Assembly (NCBI RefSeq): GCF_027587175.1
Contig: NZ_JAPCID010000058.1
Span: forward strand, 1 to 44,474
From: Solirubrobacter deserti
Lineage (GTDB): Bacteria; Actinomycetota; Thermoleophilia; Solirubrobacterales; Solirubrobacteraceae
Direction of reading: 5' to 3'
Length of the DNA: 44,474 nt
Part shown: piece after piece, positions 36,287 through 43,301 of the stretch
Numbering within the stretch: the stretch's first letter is position 1
How the letters are laid out: each line of letters opens with the position of its first letter
Notes under the pieces: generated by a model
Told to the model about the DNA's origin: nothing
What the model saw: only the letters and a program-made list of their open reading frames with translations
The model's database searches: none
Position numbers and translations under genes: made by a program

Positions 36287-36451
36287 ATGGGGATCTTCCT
36301 TGCTCTCATCGCTGGTCTGGTGCTCTGGGTCGTGCTCTGGGGCGCGAGCCTGATGAAGTCGTTCGACGCGTTCCTCATCGCGATGGCGTTTCCGCTGCTG
36401 GCGGCGACGTTCGCGATCGTCGTCAAGTACCTCCCGCGCGGCAACGATTAA
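36287..36451 (+). CDS. 54-residue two-helix membrane protein, unknown function
   Basis: MGIFLALIAGLVLWVVLWGA opens the protein and it ends in YLPRGND. Two hydrophobic helices span about 3-22 and 27-47, joined by SLMKSFDAF. Codons are GC-rich at third positions and match the neighbours, which supports coding. It lies 12 bases after trpA, and a TAGCCT hexamer before the ATG suggests leaderless expression. Not recognised as a known family; it could be a small transporter accessory or a general membrane microprotein. Confidence 0.62.
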   Translation: MGIFLALIAGLVLWVVLWGASLMKSFDAFLIAMAFPLLAATFAIVVKYLPRGND

Positions 36452-36473
36452 GCGCGCGTTGTAATCGCGCTAA
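36449..36473 (+). terminator. Hairpin/dyad after the trp cluster
   Basis: AGCGCG-N9-CGCGCT (36451-36456 and 36466-36471), flanked by TTA and TAA. It begins at the stop of the 54-residue gene. Could be a weak terminator or an operator upstream of the liv promoter. A second dyad, GACCGCA-N13-TGCGGTC, lies at 36485-36511. Confidence 0.35.
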
Positions 36474-36518
36474 GCCCCTCCCGGGACCGCACGTTCCGCT
36501 GGGTTGCGGTCTACGCTG

Positions 36519-36548
36519 TTGCACGCCTGATCGGGGCATGCGTAGAAT
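36519..36548 (+). promoter_or_regulatory. Sigma-70-type promoter of the liv operon
   Basis: TTGCAC (36519-36524) and TAGAAT (36543-36548) are separated by 18 bases. It is the only promoter in the window with a recognisable -35. It gives a leader of about 30 bases containing a strong ribosome binding site. Confidence 0.6.
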
Positions 36549-36572
36549 CGCCGCCCGAATACGAGCCTCATG

Positions 36573-36580
36573 AGGAGGGG
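36573..36580 (+). promoter_or_regulatory. Ribosome binding site deciding the livJ start
   Basis: GAGGAGGG lies 4 bases before TTG 36585. It overlaps the first codons after ATG 36570, so that ATG cannot use it. TTG 36585 is therefore the preferred start. Confidence 0.65.
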
Positions 36581-36584
36581 TTCT

Positions 36585-37859
36585 TTGCGTTCTAAGTACA
36601 TGGCAGCGACGAGCTGCCTGCTCGCCGCGCTTGCGCTCGGCGTAGCAGCGTGTGGGGATGAAGAGGAGCCGACGCCTGGCGGCGAAGGCAACGAGCAGAC
36701 GGCTGAGGGCAAGGACCTGACGATCTACTCGTCGCTGCCGCTCCAGGGCGCTTCGCGCGTCCAGACGGAGGCCCTCGTCAACGGCGCCAAGCTGGCGCTC
36801 GAGCAGGCCGGTGGCAAGGCCGGCCCGCACAGGGTCAAGTACGAGTCGCTGGACGACTCGACGGCCCAGGCCGGTTCTTGGACGCCGGAGGCGGAGTCCG
36901 CCAACGCGCTCAAGGCCGCTCAGGACGAGGCGACCGCCGTCTACATCGGCGCGTTCAACTCGGGCGCCTCGAAGGTGTCGATCCCGATTCTTTCGGAGGC
37001 GGGCGTCCCGCAGATCTCCCCGGCCAACACGTACGTGGGTCTGACCACGAACGACCCGGGCTCCGAGCCGGGCGAGCCGGACAAGTACTACCCGACGGGT
37101 GACCGCACGTTCGCGCGCATCGTCCCGAAGGACACGATCCAGGCTGCGGCCCTCGTCACGCTGATGAAGACGGACGGCTGCACCAAGGTCGCCATGACCA
37201 ACGACAAGGAGGTCTACGGCGCCGGCCTGGCTCGCGTCATCGAGCTGTCCGCCAAGGAGCAGGGCCTCGAGCTGACGAGCAACGACGCGATCGACAAGAA
37301 CGCGTCCAACTACCGCTCCTTGGCCCAGAAGGCCAAGGCGGCCGGCGCTGACTGCTTCGTCTACTCGGGCATCACCGCCAACAACGCGGTCCAGCAGTTC
37401 AAGGACTTCGCGGCCGCCCTCGGCTCCGACGCCGGCCTGTACGGCCCGGACGGCGTCGCCGAGACCGGCTTCGTCTCCGAGAAGGACGGCGGCATCCCGG
37501 CTTCGCTGAACCCGCAGGTCAAGGTCACCGTCGCCACGCTGTCCCCGGACCAGTACCCGCCGGAGGGCCAGGAGTTCTTCAAGCAGTTCACGGAGAAGTA
37601 CGGCGTGGACAACCCGGACCCGTACGCGATCTACGGCTACGAGGCCATGAAGCTGGCCCTCGACGCCATCGAGCGCTCCGGCACCGGCGAGAAGGCCGAC
37701 ATCAAGAAGGCCATCTTCGAGACCAAGGATCGCGCTTCGGTGCTCGGTACCTACTCGATCGACGAGAACGGCGACACGACGCTCACCGACTACGGCGCCT
37801 ACAGCGTCAAGGACGGCGAGCTGACGTTCGACCAGACGATCAAGGCGCAGGCGGGCTAA
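36585..37859 (+). CDS. livJ: Branched-chain amino acid ABC transporter substrate-binding lipoprotein
   Basis: 424 residues from TTG 36585. The lipoprotein signal MRSKYMAATSCLLAALALG, then VAAC, gives lipobox VAAC with Cys23, so the protein is membrane-anchored outside the cell. An acidic, Gly-rich linker follows (GDEEEPTPGGEGNEQ). The Peripla_BP_6 core shows LPLQGASRVQTEALVNGAKL, TAVYIGAFNSGAS, VPQISPANTY and DPYAIYGYEAMKLALDAIER. Ligand may be Leu/Ile/Val or another amide or amino acid; the family is broad. It is the first gene of the operon and is separated from livH by a strong hairpin. Confidence 0.9.
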   Translation: MRSKYMAATSCLLAALALGVAACGDEEEPTPGGEGNEQTAEGKDLTIYSSLPLQGASRVQTEALVNGAKLALEQAGGKAGPHRVKYESLDDSTAQAGSWTPEAESANALKAAQDEATAVYIGAFNSGASKVSIPILSEAGVPQISPANTYVGLTTNDPGSEPGEPDKYYPTGDRTFARIVPKDTIQAAALVTLMKTDGCTKVAMTNDKEVYGAGLARVIELSAKEQGLELTSNDAIDKNASNYRSLAQKAKAAGADCFVYSGITANNAVQQFKDFAAALGSDAGLYGPDGVAETGFVSEKDGGIPASLNPQVKVTVATLSPDQYPPEGQEFFKQFTEKYGVDNPDPYAIYGYEAMKLALDAIERSGTGEKADIKKAIFETKDRASVLGTYSIDENGDTTLTDYGAYSVKDGELTFDQTIKAQAG

Positions 37860-37904
37860 GCACCCAAGTGGCCATAGGCCACCGCCCCACATAGGCGTAT
37901 GCTC

Positions 37905-37935
37905 GGCCGGGAGCGGAACTTTTCCGCTCCCGGCC
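37905..37935 (+). terminator. Strong hairpin between livJ and livH
   Basis: Perfect 14-bp stem (GGCCGGGAGCGGAA / TTCCGCTCCCGGCC) with loop CTT, 45 bases after the livJ stop. No long T-tract follows. It likely acts as a partial terminator or 3' stabiliser, leaving more livJ than transporter mRNA. Confidence 0.7.
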
Positions 37936-37984
37936 GGTCGCCTTTGTCCCGGTCGGACCTCAACCCACACCTACAGACTCATCA

Positions 37985-39036
<1,052 letters not shown>

Positions 39037-39040
<4 letters not shown>

Positions 39041-40239
39041 GCGTCGCGGCTTCCGAGGCGCAGCAGACGCCGCCTGAGCAGAAGAAGGGCTTCGAGCTGC
39101 CCGGTTGGGCGGAGAAGATCCTGATTCCGGCGATCGTCCTGTTGATCGCCATCGTCCTGCCGCTGATCCCCTCCATCGGGGAGAACGCGGCCCTCATGCA
39201 GCAGATGGCCGTCGCGCTCGCCTACGTGGTGATGGCGCTGGGCCTGAACATCATCGTCGGCTTCGCCGGCCTGCTGGACCTCGGCTACGTGGCGTTCTTC
39301 GCCTTCGGCGCCTTCGCGGTCGGCTGGTTCGCGTCCGGGCACTTCGCCTACGTCAACAACGAGCAGGGCATCCACCTGCTGGTCGGCGGCAACACCGTCA
39401 ACCTGCCGGGCATCCACTTCAACTTCCTGATCGTGCTGGTCATCGCGGTCATCCTGACCACGATCGCGGGCATGATCATCGGCCTGCCCACCCTGCGTCT
39501 GCGCGGCGACTACATCGCCATCGTGACGCTGGCGTTCGGCGAGATCATCGGCCGCCTCGCGGTCAACCTGGACGGGACGACGATCCTCGGCGGCACCCCG
39601 GTGACCGCCGGCCGCCAGGGCATCTCGCCGGTCGACCGCATCGACCTGCCGTTCCTGGACCCGTTCACGGTCTTGGACAAGAAACCATGGTTCTACTTCG
39701 CATTGTTCCTGGTCGTGCTCGTGCTGTTCGTGAACTTCCGGTTGCGAGATTCGCGCATGGGCCGAGCCTGGGTGGCGCTGCGTGAGGACGAGATCGCCGC
39801 GGTGGCGATGGGCGTCCCGGCGGTCAAGACCAAGCTGATGGCCTACGGCGCGGGTGCCGCGTTCGGCGGGCTGTCCGGCGCCTACCTGGCGTCGCTGCTG
39901 AACACGGTCAACGCCGACCAGTTCCAGTTCTCGTTCTCGATCCTGGTCCTGGCCATGGTCATTCTCGGCGGCCTCGGCTCGATCTGGGGCGTCGTGATCG
40001 GCGCGATCGTGCTGTCGATCCTCAACAACTGGCTGATCCCAGACGTCATCAACGACCTCCCGTCCAACGTCGGGCTGGAGTTCGACATGACGCAGATCAC
40101 GTTCGCGATCTACGGCTTCCTGCTGTTGCTGATGATGATCCTGCGCCCGCAGGGCCTGCTCCCGGAGCGAAGGCACCAGATGGAGCTCACCGAGCACGCC
40201 GAGACGACGGACGAAACCCTCTACACGGCACGGTCATGA
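39037..40239 (+). CDS. livM: Branched-chain amino acid ABC permease LivM
   Basis: Second membrane subunit. 400 residues from ATG 39037, overlapping the livH stop; the open frame further upstream is inside livH. GLNIIVGFAGLLDLGYVAFF, then AFGAFAVGWF, is the LivM signature. GLPTLRLRGDYIAIVTLAFG, then EIIGRLAVNLDG, and RDSRMGRAWVALREDEIAAV, then AMGVPAVKTKL, are the usual cytoplasmic loops contacting the ATPases. An N-terminal 25-residue Gln/Lys-rich tail precedes the first helix. The stop overlaps the livG ATG. Confidence 0.94.
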
Positions 40240-41075
40240 GCGCGACGCAAAGTTCGACGCCGGCGCCGTCGCTCGCCAATCCGGCGGTCCTCGACGCGGC
40301 CAACATCACCAAGCAGTTCGGCGGCCTGACCGCCGTCAGCGACGTCTCGTTCAGCCTCCCGGAGCGCTCGATCGTCTCGATCATCGGTCCCAACGGCGCG
40401 GGCAAGACGACGTTCTTCAACATCCTCACAGGCTTCTACCGCCCGACGTTCGGCACGATCGCGTTCGGTGACCGCAACATCACCGGCGCGCGTCCGGACA
40501 TCGTCATGAAGGCCGGGATGGCGCGGACGTTCCAGAACATCCGCCTGTTCTCGACCATGACGGCGACCGAGAACGTGATGATCGGCGAGCACTCGCGCAT
40601 GAAGGCGGGGCTGTTCGGCTCGATCATCCGGACCCCGCGGGTCATCCGCGAGGAGCGTGAGGCGCGGGACAAGGCGCGCGCCGAGCTCCAGTACGTGGGC
40701 ATCCGCGAGCGCCACAACGACTGGCTGGCCACCAACCTCTCCTACGGCGACCAGCGCCGCGTGGAGATCGCTCGCGCGCTGGCGTCGGATCCGAAGATCC
40801 TGCTGCTCGACGAGCCGACGGCCGGCATGAACCCGCAGGAGTCCGCGGCGCTGACCGACCTCATGCACAAGCTGCGCGACGACCGGGGGATGACGATCCT
40901 GCTCATCGAGCACGACATGAAGGTCGTCATGGGCGTGTCCGAGCGCCTGACGGTGCTCGACCACGGCGAGAAGATCGCCGAGGGCCTGCCCGCCGAGGTC
41001 CGTGCCAACCCGAAGGTCATCGAGGCCTATCTGGGCAAGGCGGCGGCCGAGACGGGAGAGAGGAACAAGGGATGA
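40236..41075 (+). CDS. livG: Branched-chain amino acid ABC ATPase LivG
   Basis: 279 residues. Walker A GPNGAGKTT, Q-loop region ARTFQNIRLFSTMTATENVM (typical of LivG), signature LSYGDQRRVEIARAL (SYGDQ instead of SGGQ, normal for LivG), Walker B ILLLDEPTAGMNP and switch His in IEHDMKVVM. Powers import through LivH/LivM together with LivF. ATG start overlaps the livM stop; the end overlaps the livF ATG. Confidence 0.95.
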   Translation: MSATQSSTPAPSLANPAVLDAANITKQFGGLTAVSDVSFSLPERSIVSIIGPNGAGKTTFFNILTGFYRPTFGTIAFGDRNITGARPDIVMKAGMARTFQNIRLFSTMTATENVMIGEHSRMKAGLFGSIIRTPRVIREEREARDKARAELQYVGIRERHNDWLATNLSYGDQRRVEIARALASDPKILLLDEPTAGMNPQESAALTDLMHKLRDDRGMTILLIEHDMKVVMGVSERLTVLDHGEKIAEGLPAEVRANPKVIEAYLGKAAAETGERNKG

Positions 41076-41782
41076 GCTTCCTCAAGGTCGAAGACATCCA
41101 CACCTACTACGGCAACATCCAGGCGCTCAAGGGCATCTCGTTGACCGTGGAACAGGGCGAGTGCGTGACGCTGATCGGCTCCAACGGCGCCGGCAAGTCC
41201 ACGACGCTGCGCTCGATCTCGGGCCTCACGCCCGCCCGCACGGGCACGATCACGCTCGACGGCGAGGAGATCACGCATCTCCCCGCCCAGGAGATCACGG
41301 GCAAGGGCATCGCCCAGTCGCCCGAGGGCCGCAAGTGCTTCCAGCGCATGACGGTCCGCGAGAACCTCGAGCTCGGCGCCTACCTGCGCCGGGACTCGTC
41401 GCAGATCCAGACGGATCTGCAGCGGGTGTTCGAGCTGTTCCCGCGCCTGGACGAGCGTCAGGCCCAGAAGGCGGGCACGATGTCCGGCGGCGAGCAGCAG
41501 ATGCTCGCCATCGGGCGCGCGCTGATGGCCGACCCGAAGGTGCTGCTGCTCGACGAGCCGTCGATGGGCATCTCGCCCGTGCTCACCGAGCGCATCTACG
41601 AGACGATCGCGGAGATCAACCAGCAGGGCATGACGATCCTGCTGGTCGAGCAGAATGCGAACTTCGCGCTCGACGTCTCCAAGCGCGCCTACGTGCTGGA
41701 GACCGGCAAGGTGGCGATGACGGACAACTCCGACACGCTGCGGACCAACCCCGACGTGCAGAAGGCGTACCTCGGAACATGA
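41072..41782 (+). CDS. livF: Branched-chain amino acid ABC ATPase LivF
   Basis: 236 residues. VEDIHTYYGNIQALKGISLT opens the family pattern. Walker A GSNGAGKST, QSPEGRKCFQRMTVRENLEL, signature MSGGEQQMLAIGRAL, Walker B VLLLDEPSMGISP, and LLVEQNANFAL carrying Gln in place of the switch His, as usual in LivF. Forms the ATPase heterodimer with LivG. The stop overlaps the ATG of the small membrane protein that follows. Confidence 0.95.
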   Translation: MSFLKVEDIHTYYGNIQALKGISLTVEQGECVTLIGSNGAGKSTTLRSISGLTPARTGTITLDGEEITHLPAQEITGKGIAQSPEGRKCFQRMTVRENLELGAYLRRDSSQIQTDLQRVFELFPRLDERQAQKAGTMSGGEQQMLAIGRALMADPKVLLLDEPSMGISPVLTERIYETIAEINQQGMTILLVEQNANFALDVSKRAYVLETGKVAMTDNSDTLRTNPDVQKAYLGT

Positions 41783-42027
41783 CCCTCCTCATCGCTGGAC
41801 TCACCGACGGTGCCTGGAACCTGTTCTGGATGTACCTCTGGCTGGCGTCCACCATCGCCGCTTCGTACCTGTCGGAGCGCAAGGGCTACGGCGATCGCCC
41901 GGGCCTGGCGACCGGCCTGATCCTGTCGGCCGTCGGCGCGATCATCTGGCTGATCGTCCCGGCCAAGCCGGAGTCGAAGTGGAAGGTGCTCGGCCCGTTC
42001 GGCCGGCAGAAGAAGGTCGCCGCTTAG
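41779..42027 (+). CDS. 82-residue two-helix membrane protein coupled to livF
   Basis: Starts at ATG 41779 within the livF stop (ATGA) and ends at TAG 42025-42027. Helices span about 13-31 (WNLFWMYLWLASTIAASYL) and 42-61 (GLATGLILSAVGAIIWLIVP), with a polar loop SERKGYGDRPGL between them. A basic tail follows (KPESKWKVLGPFGRQKKVAA). Not part of known LIV systems and not recognised. Translational coupling suggests it is made in step with the transporter and may be an accessory or regulatory subunit. Its stop codon overlaps that of the opposite-strand gene. Confidence 0.7.
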   Translation: MTLLIAGLTDGAWNLFWMYLWLASTIAASYLSERKGYGDRPGLATGLILSAVGAIIWLIVPAKPESKWKVLGPFGRQKKVAA

Positions 42028-42314
42028 CGGACGGCCTGCGGCGCGGGGATGTCCGCGCAGTTGTCGTCCGCGTCGAAGCTCGGGCCGCGGGGCTGGTCAC
42101 ACAGCTCCGCGGCGTGGGCGCTCGAGCCCATCGCGAGCCGCAGGATCGGCTGGTCGGCGCGCTCGAGCTGCGAGGGGGTCATGGCCGCGAACACGAGCAG
42201 GCCGGCGGCGATGCCGCCCGTGATGCGGCGGCGCCGCTCCTCGCGTGTGCGTTGGCGTGCGGCGGCGTGCGTCAACACTCCACCGAGCTGATCCAGTTCC
42301 GGCGTCAGACCCAT
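42024..42314 (-). CDS. 96-residue protein with one membrane segment, unknown function
   Basis: The N-terminal 30 residues are charged (THAAARQRTREERRRRITGG), followed by one hydrophobic helix (IAAGLLVFAAM). The outside tail has two cysteines (AELCDQPRGPSFDADDNCAD). This predicts a cytoplasmic, Arg-rich N-terminus and an exported C-terminus. The layout recalls small anti-sigma or cell-envelope proteins, but no motif decides. ATG 42314 lies 18 bases after the epimerase stop, so the two may share an mRNA; GAAGAAG just before it is a weak Shine-Dalgarno. Confidence 0.55.
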   Translation of the reverse strand: MGLTPELDQLGGVLTHAAARQRTREERRRRITGGIAAGLLVFAAMTPSQLERADQPILRLAMGSSAHAAELCDQPRGPSFDADDNCADIPAPQAVR

Positions 42315-42332
42315 TCTTCTTCAATCATGCCG

Positions 42333-43169
42333 TTAGGCCGAGGCTGATGTCGCCTTCTTGAGCGCCTCGTCCAGATCGGTGTAACGGAAGCGATAGCCGA
42401 GCTCCAACGTGCGCCTGGGAACGGCGCGCTGGCCCTCGGTCACGATCTCCGCCATGTCACCGTAGAGGGTGCGGATCGCGAACGCGGGGATCGGAGCGAT
42501 CGCGGGGCGGTGCAGCGCACGGCCCAGTGCGCGGCTGAACTCCTTGTTCGTGACGGGCTCGGGGGCGGTGGCGTTGACCGGGCCGGTCCAGCGCTCGTCG
42601 TCGATCGCGGCCAGGTAGATGCCGACCACGTCGTCGAGGTGGATCCACGGCATGTACTGCTTGCCGCTCGCGACCGGGCCACCGACGCCGAGCTTGAACG
42701 GGGTAATCATCTTCGCGAGCGCGCCGGCCGACTGGTCGAGCACGACGCCCGTGCGCACGCGCACGACGCGCGTGTCCGCCTGCTGGGCCTCGTGCTCCCA
42801 CGCGACGCACACCTTGGCCAGGAAGTCGTCGCCGGGCGGTTGACTCTCGTCGAGGCGCTCGTCGCCGTGCTTGCCGTAGTAGCCGACGGCGCTGGAGCTG
42901 ATCAACGCGCGCGGCTTCGGGCCGGCCTCGTTGATCGCGGTGACCACGCGCCGCGTGCCTTCCACGCGCGACTGCTCGATGCGCTGCCGGGCTTCGTCCG
43001 TCCAGCGCTGGGCGACGTTCTCACCCGCGAGGTGCACGACGACGTCGCCGAGCTCGATCGGGCCGGGGGTCCGCAGCGACACGGGGATGACCTCGTCGCC
43101 GCGCTGCTTGAGGGCCTCGGCGAGCTTGGACCCGATGAGCCCGCTCGCGCCGGTGATGGTCACTCGCAT
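42333..43169 (-). CDS. TIGR01777-family NAD(P)-dependent epimerase (SDR)
   Basis: 278 residues from ATG 43169. Nucleotide-binding motif TITGASGLIGSKLAEALKQR at the N-terminus, VVVHLAGENVAQRWTDEARQ (the LAG-NxxxxRW pattern of YfcH/TIGR01777 proteins), SSSAVGYYGKHGDE with the active-site Tyr region, and MPWIHLDDVVGIYLAAIDD. A C-terminal DUF1731-like part has PVTNKEFSRALGRALHRPAI and TLELGYRFRYTDLDEALKKA. Substrate unknown for the family. The longer frame to 43247 runs into the hairpin region and is rejected. Confidence 0.9.
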   Translation of the reverse strand: MRVTITGASGLIGSKLAEALKQRGDEVIPVSLRTPGPIELGDVVVHLAGENVAQRWTDEARQRIEQSRVEGTRRVVTAINEAGPKPRALISSSAVGYYGKHGDERLDESQPPGDDFLAKVCVAWEHEAQQADTRVVRVRTGVVLDQSAGALAKMITPFKLGVGGPVASGKQYMPWIHLDDVVGIYLAAIDDERWTGPVNATAPEPVTNKEFSRALGRALHRPAIAPIPAFAIRTLYGDMAEIVTEGQRAVPRRTLELGYRFRYTDLDEALKKATSASA

Positions 43170-43215
43170 ATGCCAGGTGTACGGGTCCGGCGCGCGGGCG
43201 GATGGCGCGGTGGAC

Positions 43216-43262
43216 GCGAACCGCGACTTCGTCGGGCTGAGCCCCACGAACTCGCGGTTCGC
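43216..43262 (-). terminator. Long 21-bp imperfect hairpin
   Basis: Arms 43216-43236 and 43242-43262 pair at 19 of 21 positions (two C-C mismatches) around loop CTGAG. It lies between the RGG-protein stop and the epimerase start and is the second of two hairpins in a row. Confidence 0.65.
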
Positions 43263-43265
43263 ACG

Positions 43266-43293
43266 GCGCGCGGCCCGTCGCCGGGCCGCGCGC
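43266..43293 (-). terminator. 12-bp perfect hairpin after the RGG-protein gene
   Basis: GCGCGCGGCCCG / CGGGCCGCGCGC with loop TCGC, starting 9 bases after the TAA stop on the minus strand. Likely the first of a tandem terminator. Confidence 0.65.
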
Positions 43294-43301
43294 GCCGCGA
43301 C

